Source: Candidatus Jettenia sp. AMX2 | Lineage (GTDB): Bacteria > Planctomycetota > Brocadiia > Brocadiales > Brocadiaceae | Direction of reading: 5' to 3' | DNA length: 64,000 nt | Assembly: GCA_030583665.1 (NCBI GenBank) | Contig: CP129469.1 | Coordinates: forward strand, 806,001-870,000 | Shown: in pieces, positions 54,850 through 64,000 of the stretch | How the letters are laid out: every line of letters begins with the position of its first letter | Position numbering within the stretch: the stretch's first letter is position 1 | The notes under the pieces: generated by a model | Seen by the model: the letters and a program-made list of their open reading frames with translations, nothing else | Databases searched by the model: none | Told to the model about the DNA's origin: nothing | Translations under genes and position numbers: made by a program

Positions 54850-55476
54850 ATGAATTCTGTACCGGCGAACTCTTGTAAATGTTCCGTTTTGCGGAACTGG
54901 GTGAGACAGGCTTGTATTAACGTTCACGACTAAGTCCGTATCACCCAAAAGCCCGCTTAAAAAACATAAAATTCCTTAAAGAACCTTTACCATTTACTCG
55001 TATAGTATAGATAATAAAGATTAAATTGCAAATATTTCTCTGGTACAACACCATTTTCACAGCAAATTGGCAACTACCGAATCTCCGTCCTTATGTACTT
55101 TGTCATCAAAGACTCCCGGCATGATGGAATCTTCGAACATATGGCCTTCCTGAATGACATTTGCAAAATTCTAAACCTGCCTTTCAACCCATTGCACAAT
55201 TGACGGGAAAGTATTATAATCAGAAATGATAATTTTGGTAACAATTTAGTTTTTTGAAAAAGTAGGGGGCGAAGCATGTGTCAGTTTGGTTATGAACGCA
55301 TGGATACCAATTTTATAGCAAATGCTTCTCCCCTGCACTGTGTGGTAAACATCGCTATTATGAGCATTTTTCAAAAAATAAATTGTTACTAATTTTGTAA
55401 TAAGGCATGAAACATCTTGATTGCAGATGGTTCAGATAGATAATCACGAAAGTTTAAATAAGGGAAACGCAAAGTT
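54850..55476. other. Gene-free region upstream of the phosphodiesterase gene
   Basis: About 630 bp, mostly AT-rich. No convincing ORF. It contains the inverted-repeat element at 55264-55336 and a likely tRNA promoter region just above 54849, but no exact -35/-10 was fixed. Confidence 0.5.
55264..55336. repeat. Inverted-repeat element (GCGAAGCATTTGCC family), copy 2
   Basis: Imperfect arms AGGGGGCGAAGCATGTG and, inverted, CAGGGGAGAAGCATTTG. The inner part (TATGAACGCATGGATACC) parallels TATGAATGCATTTATGCC of the copy at 22824-22912, so both are one family. Confidence 0.65.
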
Positions 55477-56175
55477 ATGAAAGTGCTTGTAATATCAGAC
55501 GTTCATGGTAATCTTAGTGCATTGGATGCCATACGTGAAAAGGCCGATATGGTTTTTTGCCTGGGTGATTTGGTGAATTACGGCCCGTATCCGGCGGCAT
55601 GTATCGACCGGATCAAGGGTTTGACGGATAAAATTATTCGCGGGAATCATGATAATGCCATAGGAAGGAATATGGATTGTGGTTGTTCAGTGAAATACAA
55701 GGAATTGAGCGATGCCGGAAAGATCTTTACCAGGAGCGTTCTAAATGATGCCGATAAAAGTTTTCTTGGTAATTTACCCATAATATTGGAGGGAGAGGTA
55801 GGAGGAATAAGATTTTTACTATCGCATGGCTCGCCAAGTGGCGATATCTACCAATATCTCAAGCCCGATGTTCCCGACGAGGTACTGGAAGAAAGAATAC
55901 AGGGTATTAATGCAGACATGATTTTTATTGGTCACACACATTTCCCGATGATCCGCAGGATAAGGAATATAACGGTAGTGAATCCTGGCAGTGTAGGTCA
56001 GCCGCGTGACGGTATTCCAGAGGCATCATATGCTATCTGGGAGGATGGGCACGTTGAAATAAAGCGGGTTCCCTATAATATTGAATCGACTATTCAAGGA
56101 TTACGTGAGACAAGCATCCCCTCCCAGCAGGTGGAAATACTTGCAACGATTTTGAGAAAAGGGGGGATGTTCTAA
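55477..56175 (+). CDS. Metallophosphoesterase (YfcE/MJ0936-like)
   Basis: 232 residues. All metal-binding blocks are present: VISDVHGNLSALDAI (D-x-H), CLGDLVNYGPYP (GD), IRGNHDNAIG (GNHD), LSHGSP, and IGHTHFPMIR (GHTH). It belongs to the calcineurin-like phosphodiesterase family with a di-metal site; substrates in such proteins vary, so none is given. The four-cysteine or His-rich extras of other subfamilies are not seen. 102 bp before grpE, on the same strand. Confidence 0.88.
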   Translation: MKVLVISDVHGNLSALDAIREKADMVFCLGDLVNYGPYPAACIDRIKGLTDKIIRGNHDNAIGRNMDCGCSVKYKELSDAGKIFTRSVLNDADKSFLGNLPIILEGEVGGIRFLLSHGSPSGDIYQYLKPDVPDEVLEERIQGINADMIFIGHTHFPMIRRIRNITVVNPGSVGQPRDGIPEASYAIWEDGHVEIKRVPYNIESTIQGLRETSIPSQQVEILATILRKGGMF

Positions 56176-56277
56176 TGAAAGGACTTGCATATTTCAATCT
56201 TTTTCTATAAAATTAATGGTTTGTCGTATTGTAATTTACCACAAATTGGTTTGGAAAATTCTGTAAGGTAAGTGATT

Positions 56278-56883
56278 ATGTCCGGTGAAGAAGAAAAAGA
56301 GAATCATCCAGACGACAAAGTAGAGATTGTACAACCCTCCGAGGTGTTATTTGCCGAACAGCAGGTTATCATTCAATCTCTGAAACAAGAACTGGATACA
56401 AGTAAAAAGAGAATTGAGGAACTCAAGGACTCAATACGAAGGCTTGCAGCCGACTTTGATAATTATCAAAAACGGGTAACAAAAGAACGGCAGGATATCG
56501 AACGTACCGCTAACGCATCGTTAATAAAAAAATTATTAGACATGTATGAGAGTTTGGAGAAAGCAGTCTGTTCTTCCAGGGAGACTGCGGAAAATGAATT
56601 TCGGGAGGGTATTAAACTGATCTATAAAGAATTTTCCCGCATTTTGAAATCAGAAGGTTTGGAACCAATAAGTGCCGTAGGTATCCCTTTGGATGTTTAC
56701 CGGCACGAGGTGTTGATGCGCAAGATTAATGATGAAGTCCCTGAAGATACCATTTTGGAAGAGATTCAAAAGGGTTATTTATTACATAATTTTGTATTAA
56801 GAACTGCAAAGGTGGTAGTATCACAAAAATCTAAACAGGAAGATATTCAAAATCAGGAAAAGACAGAGGAAAAAGGAGGTTAG
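56278..56883 (+). CDS. grpE: Nucleotide exchange factor GrpE
   Basis: About 201 residues; ATG 56278 has AAGGTAAG in the right place, and a GTG at 56272 is the alternative. The long N-terminal coiled coil (about 25-75, KQELDTSKKRIEELKDSIRR) leads to DFDNYQKRVTKERQDI and the C-terminal beta domain (GIPLDVYRHEVLMR, EIQKGYLLHNFVLRTAKVVV). It resets DnaK by ADP release. 3 bp separate it from dnaK. Confidence 0.95.
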   Translation: MSGEEEKENHPDDKVEIVQPSEVLFAEQQVIIQSLKQELDTSKKRIEELKDSIRRLAADFDNYQKRVTKERQDIERTANASLIKKLLDMYESLEKAVCSSRETAENEFREGIKLIYKEFSRILKSEGLEPISAVGIPLDVYRHEVLMRKINDEVPEDTILEEIQKGYLLHNFVLRTAKVVVSQKSKQEDIQNQEKTEEKGG

Positions 56884-56886
56884 GAC

Positions 56887-58758
56887 ATGGCAAAGATTAT
56901 TGGTATAGACTTGGGGACAAGCAATTCTGCAGCAGCAGCTTTGATAGGTGGTAAACCTACGATAATCCCAAGCGCTGAAGGCGCAACCCTTGGTGGTAAA
57001 GCATTTCCTTCTTATGTTGCGTTCACCAAGGATGGTCAAAAACTCGTGGGTGAGCCTGCAAGAAGACAGGCGGTTAGCAATCCGGAAGGGACTATTTCGG
57101 CGATTAAGCGAAAGATGGGAACAGACTACAAGGTCGCGGTGCATGGCAAGACGTTTACTCCACAGCAAATATCCGCATTTATTTTGCAGAAAATAAAACA
57201 GGATGCCGAGGCATTTCTTGGCGAGCGGGTGGAGAAGGCGGTAATTACTGTGCCTGCATATTTTAATGATAATCAGCGGCAGGCTACGAAAGATGCCGGA
57301 ACGATTGCCGGCCTGGACGTTGTCCGTATTATTAATGAACCAACGGCTGCTGCATTGGCCTATGGACTGGACAAGGTTGAGAAATCCCAGAAAATTCTTG
57401 TATTTGACCTTGGTGGTGGGACGCTTGATTGTACGGTTATGGATTTCGGACAAGGTGTTTTTGAGGTTATCTCAACGAGCGGCGATACCCAGTTGGGCGG
57501 TACGGATATGGATAACGCTATCGTTGAATTTCTGGCGGATGAGTTTAAGAAGGAGTATGGTATCGATCTCAGAAATGATAAGATGGCTATGCAGAGGCTG
57601 AGGGAGGCTGCCGAGAAGGCGAAAATCGAACTCTCAACAACACTGACAACAGACATTAATCTTCCGTTTCTTACTGCCGATGCAACCGGGCCAAAACACT
57701 TCACCTATAACCTGACGAAAGCAAAGCTGGAACAATTGGTATCTTCTATTGTTAACCGGTGCGGTCACTCTGTTGAACAGGCCCTGAAAGATGCGAAATT
57801 GACACCAAATGAAATCGACCGGATTATCCTTGTCGGTGGTCCTACCCGTATGCCAATCGTACAAAAGTTTGTCGAGGATTATTTAGGCAAAAAAATTGAA
57901 CGGGGACTTGATCCAATGGAATGTGTTGCTATGGGGGCTGCCATACAGGGTGGCGTCCTGGCCGGTGAAGTCAAGGACCTCGTCCTTCTCGATGTCACTC
58001 CACTTTCTCTTGGTATAGAAACACTCGGTGGCGTTTTTACCCATTTGATTGAACGGAATACAACAATCCCTACGAAGAAGAGCCAGGTTTTTACAACCGC
58101 AGAGGATAATCAGACAAGTGTAGAGATCCATATTCTGCAGGGTGAGAGGGCAATGGCCAGGGACAACGTTACTCTGGGAAGGTTCCATCTTAGCGGTATT
58201 CCGCCTGCCCCGAGGGGTGTGCCCCAAGTTGAGGTGTCTTTTGATATCGATGCGAATGGTATCCTGAACGTTCATGCAAAGGATCTCGGTACCGGGAATG
58301 AGCAAAAAATTACTATTACGGCCACAACGAAATTAAGTCAGGAAGAAATTGACCGTATGGTTAAACAGGCCCAGGAATATGGGGATCAGGATAAGCGGAT
58401 AAAAGAAAAGGCGGAGTTGAAAAACAAGGCGGACAATCTGGCCTATGGAGCAGAAAAGACCTTAAAAGATATGGGAGACAAGGTAGATGCCGCACAAAAA
58501 CAAAAAATTGAAACTGCTATCAGAGAACTCAGGGAATCGATAAAATCTGATAATGAGCAGGAGATTCAACAGAAGATGGATGCACTGACAGCCGCTCTCC
58601 ATGAGGTGAGTTCAAAGATGTATCAAGGTGCTGCCAAAGAAGGGGCCGGCGAAGAACAACAACCGCCCGGCGGCAAAGGAGAGAAAAAGGAAGGGAAAAA
58701 AGGCGGAAAAGGTGGGGAAGAGGATATCATTGAAGCTGATTACGAAGTAAAAGAATGA
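56887..58758 (+). CDS. dnaK: Molecular chaperone DnaK
   Basis: 623 residues. ATPase domain: [73 protein letters not shown] and LVGGPTRMP. Substrate domain begins [16 protein letters not shown]; the tail is [15 protein letters not shown] after a Lys/Gly-rich linker. The phosphate-binding GTTNS of most DnaK reads GTSNS here. No dnaJ follows within the window. The grpE ribosome site AAAGGAGG directly before the ATG suggests strong expression. Confidence 0.97.
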   Translation: MAKIIGIDLGTSNSAAAALIGGKPTIIPSAEGATLGGKAFPSYVAFTKDGQKLVGEPARRQAVSNPEGTISAIKRKMGTDYKVAVHGKTFTPQQISAFILQKIKQDAEAFLGERVEKAVITVPAYFNDNQRQATKDAGTIAGLDVVRIINEPTAAALAYGLDKVEKSQKILVFDLGGGTLDCTVMDFGQGVFEVISTSGDTQLGGTDMDNAIVEFLADEFKKEYGIDLRNDKMAMQRLREAAEKAKIELSTTLTTDINLPFLTADATGPKHFTYNLTKAKLEQLVSSIVNRCGHSVEQALKDAKLTPNEIDRIILVGGPTRMPIVQKFVEDYLGKKIERGLDPMECVAMGAAIQGGVLAGEVKDLVLLDVTPLSLGIETLGGVFTHLIERNTTIPTKKSQVFTTAEDNQTSVEIHILQGERAMARDNVTLGRFHLSGIPPAPRGVPQVEVSFDIDANGILNVHAKDLGTGNEQKITITATTKLSQEEIDRMVKQAQEYGDQDKRIKEKAELKNKADNLAYGAEKTLKDMGDKVDAAQKQKIETAIRELRESIKSDNEQEIQQKMDALTAALHEVSSKMYQGAAKEGAGEEQQPPGGKGEKKEGKKGGKGGEEDIIEADYEVKE

Positions 58759-59154
58759 AGTGCAAAGCTGTTTAAGAGGTAAGGCTCAGACGGCGGCGTG
58801 ATTTGTAGCGCTAAACAGGTGAAACCGGGCAGAATATTGTGCAATGCTCGTTTCTGTTTTCAGATGCAGGGAACGTTCGGAATTTCTAAAAATAGTATTG
58901 CGGGGAGTGAAATAACGAAACAATCTCTGTCTTTGAGATTTTGAGATATTTTCGCAAGAACAGGTTCGGATGATCGCTTCGGCAAAGACGCTTGTAATGT
59001 CTGCGAGGTTTTCTTTATGATAGATGGTTATGTTCGTTTTTCCCTGGAAAAATGATCAAAATGATTATACGGGAGGGGCAGGTTTTTAACCTGCCCCTCC
59101 CTTTTTGTTCAAAATGAAAAAAGAGTAAACGTACTTGTTCACGGTAACAATTTC
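58759..59154. other. Intergenic region between dnaK and cbiB
   Basis: About 400 bp without a gene. It ends in the terminator at 59071. No cobalamin riboswitch could be made out: the conserved GCCACTG stretch is absent. Confidence 0.5.
59071..59107 (+). terminator. Strong rho-independent terminator
   Basis: Stem GGGAGGGGCAGGTT paired with AACCTGCCCCTCCC with a loop of TTTT or less, followed by TTTTTG. Perfect stem, 14 bp. It closes the grpE-dnaK transcription unit before cbiB. Confidence 0.85.
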
Positions 59155-60141
59155 ATGGCTGAACTTGCATATAGCGGTGTGATCCAAATAACTGCAGCGT
59201 ATTTCCTGGACCTTATCGTTGGCGATCCTCAATGGAACTATCATCCGGTAAGGTTAATCGGGAGGTGCATATATGGTATGGAATTTATCCTGCGCAGATT
59301 TCGTATACCGGAACGTATAGCCGGCATACTTCTGGCTGTAATTATTGTGGCTTGTACGTATTTCGTTGTTTCTGTTCTCATGACGATTGCAAACCGTTGG
59401 GGCTCTTTATACGGGTTAATTGCCGGGACTTTTATCATTTATTTTACGATTTCCATCAGAAGCCTGGCCGGTGAAGCAAAAAAGGTAATGATGTTTCTTG
59501 AGAAGGGTGATTTAATCGGTGCGCGAAAAGCATTATCACAAATCGTCGGGCGTGATACCGCATCTCTGAACGAGGAACAGGTAATACGGGCCTGTGTGGA
59601 AACAGTCGCAGAAAATAGTGTAGACGGTATTTTATCACCCTTATTCTATGCTTTTCTCGGGGGACCTGCCGGGGCGATGGCATATAAGGCTGTGAATACG
59701 CTGGATTCTATGGTAGGGCACAAAGACGAAAAATATCTTTGGCTCGGATGGGCATCGGCAAGACTCGATGATGCAGCCAATTATATTCCGGCAAGGATTT
59801 CTGCCATATTGATCCCTGCCGCTTCCTTTTTGTGTGGTTGTAGTTTCCGGATGTCGCTGAGAATTGCCATTCGTGATGGCCGTAAGCACCAAAGCCCAAA
59901 CAGTGGTATTCCGGAGGCTGCCATTGCCGGGTCCATGGGAGTACAATTAGGTGGACAAAGTACGTATCAGGGTGAGGTTATTCAAAAACCTTTTTTGGGT
60001 GAAAACAAGAATCAATTGTCAGTGAAATCAATTCGCACGGTTATAACAATACTCTATGTTACCTCGGCTTTTATGCTGGTCTCCGGAATTGGGATCACCA
60101 CATACCTGAAATACTTTCCTGGGATACTACAGAATCACTAA
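59155..60141 (+). CDS. cbiB: Adenosylcobinamide-phosphate synthase
   Basis: 328 residues, polytopic. DLIVGDPQWNYHPVRLIGRCI, ENSVDGILSPLFYAFLGGPAGAMAYKAVNTLDSMVGH and GRKHQSPNSGIPEAAIAGSMG (the family's SPNSG motif) identify CbiB/CobD. It attaches aminopropanol phosphate to adenosylcobyric acid. Linked to cbiQ 18 bp downstream and, at the window's end, to a cbiA start, so this is a cobalamin operon. Confidence 0.95.
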   Translation: MAELAYSGVIQITAAYFLDLIVGDPQWNYHPVRLIGRCIYGMEFILRRFRIPERIAGILLAVIIVACTYFVVSVLMTIANRWGSLYGLIAGTFIIYFTISIRSLAGEAKKVMMFLEKGDLIGARKALSQIVGRDTASLNEEQVIRACVETVAENSVDGILSPLFYAFLGGPAGAMAYKAVNTLDSMVGHKDEKYLWLGWASARLDDAANYIPARISAILIPAASFLCGCSFRMSLRIAIRDGRKHQSPNSGIPEAAIAGSMGVQLGGQSTYQGEVIQKPFLGENKNQLSVKSIRTVITILYVTSAFMLVSGIGITTYLKYFPGILQNH

Positions 60142-60159
60142 AATATAACAGGGTTTGCT

Positions 60160-60960
60160 ATGGATTTTACCTCTGGTATTATAGAAAATCTTGATCCAAG
60201 AACAAAGATGCTCTCTTTCTTTTCGATTCTCTTTTGTCTGGTATTGACACCCATTCCCCGGCTCAAAGACTTCGGGTTGTATTTCCTGTTAATCGTGTTA
60301 ATAGTATCCTTATCGAAAGTTACCTCTCATCAGATATTCAGAAAAGTATTTGTTTTTTTCCCTTTTGTTTTTTTTATCGCAACGGTCTTCCTTTTTTTAA
60401 AAGAAGGAGACATTTCCTGGTCTGTAAAGATAGGGTATTGGAAGTTATCCGTTACCTATGAGGGTGTCTGGATGTTTCTGAATATTATCATTAAATCGGG
60501 CTTGTCAATATTGCTTCTTGGCATTGCTTCTTTAACAACAGCTTTTTCCGATTTCCTGAAGGGATTAGAAATGCTTCGTGTACCACGTGTGATAGTAATG
60601 TCAATGTTATTTCTGTATCGTTCTGGTATGATACTTTTCAACGACGCAAAAAGATTGATGCAGGGCGGGCCTCTTCGCTGTTTTGATTCCGGATATAAGG
60701 CGCCATTTCAAATAATAGGATATATGATTGTAGCGTTATTCATAAAAATATGTGAAAGGACTGAAAGAATGAGCAGTGTGGCGGCTGTTCAGGGAGGTTG
60801 CAATAGGGAAATAGTGAGTACGCAACGCTTCCGGTTATCGTATGTGGATGTACTGTTTATTCTGGGAATAATTGTGTTATTACTCCTTATTGTATCAGGT
60901 GTAATACATAAAATAGGCTATCTTAAGAAAGAGGGTACCCATCTATGGATGGCCTTATAA
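60160..60960 (+). CDS. cbiQ: Cobalt ECF-transporter T component (CbiQ/EcfT family)
   Basis: 266 residues with about six membrane segments. NLDPRTKMLSFFSILFCLVL at the start, ASLTTAFSDFLKGLEMLRVPR and the coupling-helix motif SSVAAVQGG (in place of the usual A-R-G) are typical of EcfT/CbiQ. The ATPase CbiO and substrate-binding CbiM/N are not in the window. Next to cbiB, so cobalt uptake is the likely role; a nickel role for the hydrogenase is the alternative. Confidence 0.85.
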   Translation: MDFTSGIIENLDPRTKMLSFFSILFCLVLTPIPRLKDFGLYFLLIVLIVSLSKVTSHQIFRKVFVFFPFVFFIATVFLFLKEGDISWSVKIGYWKLSVTYEGVWMFLNIIIKSGLSILLLGIASLTTAFSDFLKGLEMLRVPRVIVMSMLFLYRSGMILFNDAKRLMQGGPLRCFDSGYKAPFQIIGYMIVALFIKICERTERMSSVAAVQGGCNREIVSTQRFRLSYVDVLFILGIIVLLLLIVSGVIHKIGYLKKEGTHLWMAL

Positions 60961-60999
60961 AAAGAGAACAATGAAAAATACTATCGCCTGGAGATGTGT

Positions 61000-61749
61000 A
61001 TGAACATGAAGAATATAAACTTTACAGAAGATATTTGTGCTGATGGGATATGCTGTTTTATGAGCATTCCCAAAAGTCAAAATCATCTGGGAATCGCAAG
61101 ATTTTTTTTTAAGCGGGGAAATACCTCTCATGGTATTAAACTACTCTGCACAGCCCACGAAATGAAAGACATACTCTATCTTCCCTGCAGATGTTTAAAT
61201 TTTTATATCGAAGAAGATGACGTACAGGGTGAAAGGAAACTTCGGGTAGTAGTACGATGTGGCATATTTCATAAAAAATACCGGCCCTATACCTGCCGGG
61301 CATTTCCCGACAGGGAAGACAGTTTTATGCATGACCTGCTTGCACCTTGTATCTATAATGAATATAGGGCACATGAGAATTATGTAAAACTGAAGCATAA
61401 GCATTTTTTCAGACTGTTCTATGCCATTAAAGACAACCGGAAGGTGCTGGAGAAGATTTTCCCCGGCCGTACATCTGAAGAAGCCCGTGAAAAACTGAAC
61501 CAGTGTAACGAGGTAGTTAAAGTCAGCGCTTTCTGGAACGAAAAAAAACCGTCCGAATATTTCCTTTTTGAGGTGCCGAAAACAGATACTGTTTTATATA
61601 CCTCTCACATACACCCGAAAATTACCAGTATAAAGCAGGCGTATGATTGCTGGCAGGGTCATATTGAGAGCTGGCTTGAACGGCATTATGGTAGTAAATG
61701 GCAATGTTATTTGGACCGTGCCGTTGAACAGGAAGGTAGCAAATTTTAA
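61000..61749 (+). CDS. YkgJ-type cysteine cluster protein
   Basis: About 249 residues; ATG 61000 fits GGAG at 60990-60993 best, with 60994 and 61006 as alternatives. The motif VRCGIFHKKYRPYTCRAFPD (about 85-105) matches the YkgJ zinc or iron-cluster domain. More cysteines precede it (GICCFM, LPCRCLNFY). Members bind metal through conserved Cys; the function here is not known. It lies between cbiQ and a Cys-rich secreted protein, perhaps a metal-handling group. Confidence 0.7.
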   Translation: MNMKNINFTEDICADGICCFMSIPKSQNHLGIARFFFKRGNTSHGIKLLCTAHEMKDILYLPCRCLNFYIEEDDVQGERKLRVVVRCGIFHKKYRPYTCRAFPDREDSFMHDLLAPCIYNEYRAHENYVKLKHKHFFRLFYAIKDNRKVLEKIFPGRTSEEAREKLNQCNEVVKVSAFWNEKKPSEYFLFEVPKTDTVLYTSHIHPKITSIKQAYDCWQGHIESWLERHYGSKWQCYLDRAVEQEGSKF

Positions 61750-61871
61750 AAATGGCATAATAAAGTCTCTTGGATGTCAGATTCCGGTGAAGCTACAGCC
61801 AAAACAGCGCACCGATTGCGCAGATAAAATACTTGCAATTTATGGTTAAATGATAGAGAATATGTCCCGAT

Positions 61872-62312
61872 ATGAAGAAACCGAATAAAATACTTTCGTG
61901 TATTCAGGTTCTGATTATTGTGTTCCTGATGATGTGGTGTGGAGGCACTTCTCTAAAACTTCCCTTACGAACCGGAGGGTTTCCTTGCAAGGAACATCAG
62001 TGCGGCTGCAAATCAGAATTTGACTGTATGACTAATTGCTGCTGCAGTTTTAGTGAAAATCCGAATGCCTTTCAAATTAATAACAAAAGCCTTCATGCCT
62101 TTATCAGCAGCATTAACTGTAATTATGGAAATGATCCGTTTACCGGTATAACTATTGCTGCAAAATATATCAAAGAGAACGATATACATCTTGCAGGAGA
62201 ATCGTTCTTCTGTTTTCTCTCCTATACTACCCAGCTATATCCTTCCCAAATTATTGCATCCCGTCCGGAAAAACCACCCCGGTATTTCCTGAAAAAACAC
62301 CTTTCATCATAA
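61872..62312 (+). CDS. Secreted or membrane-anchored Cys-rich protein
   Basis: 146 residues with a hydrophobic N-terminal stretch (about 10-27, CIQVLIIVFLMMW) that can be a signal sequence or anchor. A dense Cys block follows: PCKEHQCGCKSEFDCMTNCCC (seven cysteines and a His within about 25 residues), a pattern like metal-binding proteins. The remainder is ordinary. No family name is given. It precedes a Met-rich outer-membrane protein, which suggests metal chelation in the envelope; this is an inference. Confidence 0.6.
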   Translation: MKKPNKILSCIQVLIIVFLMMWCGGTSLKLPLRTGGFPCKEHQCGCKSEFDCMTNCCCSFSENPNAFQINNKSLHAFISSINCNYGNDPFTGITIAAKYIKENDIHLAGESFFCFLSYTTQLYPSQIIASRPEKPPRYFLKKHLSS

Positions 62313-62634
62313 TTTTATACAACAGCATACATTTACCCTTGCTAGTCATTCCGTGCCTGATTTTCATCATGAACGCCCTGTTGAATGAACAGAAATTCCA
62401 TGTATTTTCCGGATTTCTGCTCAGCACCTTGCGCGCCCCGGTTCCTGTTTTTCACTTTTGCGAAGGCAGGTTTTTAGCGGGTAAGTTTTGTGATGGCTTC
62501 GCCTGAATGGCAATCATGACCTCATGTGGTATGTCATTATGGTGACATATACAAAGAGGTATTGTTTCTGCTTCTATGCTGTTGACCTTAAGCATTATTC
62601 TGCCTGAAATCTGTATAAACAGAGGAGATATAAA
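62313..62634. other. Intergenic region without recognised gene
   Basis: 322 bp. Short ORFs are unconvincing. An AGAGGAG ribosome site lies right at its end for the next gene. Confidence 0.5.
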
Positions 62635-63669
62635 ATGAAAATCGTGGTTGCAATATTTCTGATTCTGGTATGTATTCCGAAGATTATTTATGCTCATGGT
62701 GAATGTTGTTTATCGAAGACTATTTCAGAGGCGACGATATCGGGTATTACCCTTGCGCCAAATTTTGGGATTTCTTTTCAGTATGAATTTACGAGCATGA
62801 AAACGATACTGGATGGTGACAGCAAAATTGGCCGCAACGAAGTACTGACGAGAGAATTGGAAAAAAGGCCCGGAACGGATAGATTTTCCATTCCTACCAG
62901 GATGACTATGCAGAAATATTCCCTGGTCGGTTTGTATTCTGTTACAGAAAGAGTCCAGTTTCTTGCCGCAGTTCCCTATGTCGTCAATAACATGAATATG
63001 AGATCGATAAGAAGGAATACCATGGGCATGGACATGATTATGGACATGAAGATGGATACGGTAGAAGGCCTTGGAGATGTGACTCTTATGGGACTCTATA
63101 CGTTATATGCCGATAAATTAACCCCTCCGGCAAAAAAGCTTACTTTAGGTTTGGGGGTAAAAACACCCACAGGAAAAAACGATGAAAGGACAGCCTCCGG
63201 GAATCTTGTCCATGCCATGATGCAACCGGGAACCGGTTCATGGGACCCCCTGTTTTTTGTCAGCTATATGCGTGCGTATTATCCATGGGTATTTCAAACA
63301 AACTTTTTATACCAACTGAGTACCGAAGGAGATAAGGGGTATGAATTTGGGGACAAGATGTCATGGGATTTTATCACCAGGTATCAGATTGCTGATTTTA
63401 TCAGTCCCGGTATAGAACTCAATGTATTCTACTCAGGAAAGGATACCGATCACGATGGGAAATATTCAAGACCGGATACATCGCTTATAGACAACCTCGA
63501 CAACACAGGTTTGTTTTCTTTCTCCATTACCCCTTCTGTTCAGATCAGGATACCCAATACCGGTGGCAATCTTGATTTCAGGTTTCAAAAACCGATCTAT
63601 CAGAATGTCAGGGGTATTCAGCAAGTGACAGACTGGAGGGCAATAGCAGCAGTTGTATGGACTTTTTAA
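62635..63669 (+). CDS. Outer-membrane beta-barrel protein, Met-rich loop
   Basis: 344 residues with signal peptide (MKIVVAIFLILVCIPKIIYA, cut before HGECC). Strand-like alternation and a C-terminal aromatic residue (VVWTF) fit an outer-membrane barrel of the MetA/phenol-transporter type. The segment NMNMRSIRRNTMGMDMIMDM has ten methionines and could bind copper or another soft metal. DTDHDGKYS is a calcium-like loop. A strong ribosome site is present. No transport substrate is given. Confidence 0.65.
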   Translation: MKIVVAIFLILVCIPKIIYAHGECCLSKTISEATISGITLAPNFGISFQYEFTSMKTILDGDSKIGRNEVLTRELEKRPGTDRFSIPTRMTMQKYSLVGLYSVTERVQFLAAVPYVVNNMNMRSIRRNTMGMDMIMDMKMDTVEGLGDVTLMGLYTLYADKLTPPAKKLTLGLGVKTPTGKNDERTASGNLVHAMMQPGTGSWDPLFFVSYMRAYYPWVFQTNFLYQLSTEGDKGYEFGDKMSWDFITRYQIADFISPGIELNVFYSGKDTDHDGKYSRPDTSLIDNLDNTGLFSFSITPSVQIRIPNTGGNLDFRFQKPIYQNVRGIQQVTDWRAIAAVVWTF

Positions 63670-63894
63670 AATTACGTGGTGTTTAATTTTGTTGATTGAA
63701 TGAGGTATTTTAGATAGAATCAATGCAACCTGCAACCCGTCAGTGGTAAAATGACTACAACCAACGCCTTCAATCCGGCGACAAAGGAAGAGATTGGTTT
63801 TTTTGTCACCTGTAATGATATTTTTCAACGGTTATTGCACGAAGCAATCTTGTTTTTGATTATCGTATATACAGACACCACTACGTCATTGCGA

Positions 63895-63922
63895 GGCGAA
63901 GCCGGAGTAATCCGGCTTCGCC
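63895..63922. repeat. 12-bp hairpin of a dispersed repeat
   Basis: GGCGAAGCCGGA, loop GTAA, TCCGGCTTCGCC. It is part of an ATTGCGAGGCGAAGCC-type repeat related to one near 47985. It lies just before the cbiA start and could attenuate transcription. Confidence 0.7.
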
Positions 63923-63949
63923 CGGATTGACAGCAAGAGGAATTTTAAG

Positions 63950-64000
63950 GTGAAAAATACTCCAGTAACATTTCCCCGCATAGTGATTGCCGGCACACAC
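63950..64000 (+). CDS. cbiA: Cobyrinate a,c-diamide synthase start, 3' partial
   Basis: GTG at 63950 with AGAGGAA upstream opens a frame of 17 codons: MKNTPVTFPRIVIAGTH. PRIVIAGTH is the opening of CbiA/CobB just before the P-loop (usually SGVGKT next). The window ends here. It fits with cbiB and cbiQ upstream and extends the cobalamin locus. Confidence 0.75.
   Translation, partial: MKNTPVTFPRIVIAGTH

Noticed and set aside
58759-59154. Cobalamin riboswitch before cbiB
   Set aside because: No B12-box or GCCACTG core could be found; the region ends in a strong terminator instead.

Overview
The window reads as a chromosomal segment of an anaerobic, Gram-negative-type bacterium with many transposons. 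The best guess is an anammox planctomycete (Brocadiales: Brocadia, Kuenenia or Jettenia type). This rests on overall gene style: a membrane-bound group 4 [NiFe]-hydrogenase module, an orphan RnfB-like ferredoxin protein, anaerobic cobalamin genes and many insertion sequences. No hydrazine-metabolism marker lies in the window, so the assignment is an inference.

Layout. 1-5205: 3' part of a Hyf/Hyc-like hydrogenase operon (C, E, F, G and a fused H-I subunit) on the + strand. 5342-10476: mobile-element zone with a decayed IS200-type transposase and two near-identical IS3-like elements in inverted orientation around 1.4 kb of palindromic repeats and gene fragments. 10550-13978: a very large exported M1 + M28 + PDZ peptidase. 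14038-17809: a perfect tandem dimer of an IS1380-type element. 18259-37326: surface-polysaccharide locus with GT2 glycosyltransferases, a sulfotransferase, a Gfo/Idh dehydrogenase, an epimerase, a polysaccharide deacetylase, two glycosyltransferase-methyltransferase fusions and a Wzm/Wzt exporter; an IS5-type element sits at the start of the first glycosyltransferase. 37859-51493: housekeeping genes gpsA, glyA, prfB (with programmed +1 frameshift), rsmD, ispE, a spoVG variant, ilvB, an rnfB-like gene, rsmE, recG and a DUF362 ferredoxin. 51651-54153: a decayed integron, with attC-type sites, cassette genes on the - strand and a remnant of the integrase C-terminus in the same orientation as the cassettes. 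54776-54849: tRNA-Ala(CGC). 55477-58758: a phosphodiesterase-like gene, grpE and dnaK. 59155-64000: cobalamin genes cbiB, cbiQ and the first 17 codons of a cbiA/cobB gene, interrupted by a cysteine-cluster protein, a secreted Cys-rich protein and an outer-membrane barrel protein.

How the parts fit. The hydrogenase module would couple ferredoxin and H2 chemistry to ion pumping. The polysaccharide genes look like an ABC-transporter-dependent pathway in which methylation by the fused methyltransferase domains could cap the chain recognised by the C-terminal domain of Wzt. Cobalamin genes form a broken operon around possible metal-handling envelope proteins. Several families of palindromic repeats recur across the window. 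One, built around CCCCGAAGGGG, occurs twice with its middle unit inverted. The most notable find is the degenerate integron at 51.6-54.2 kb.
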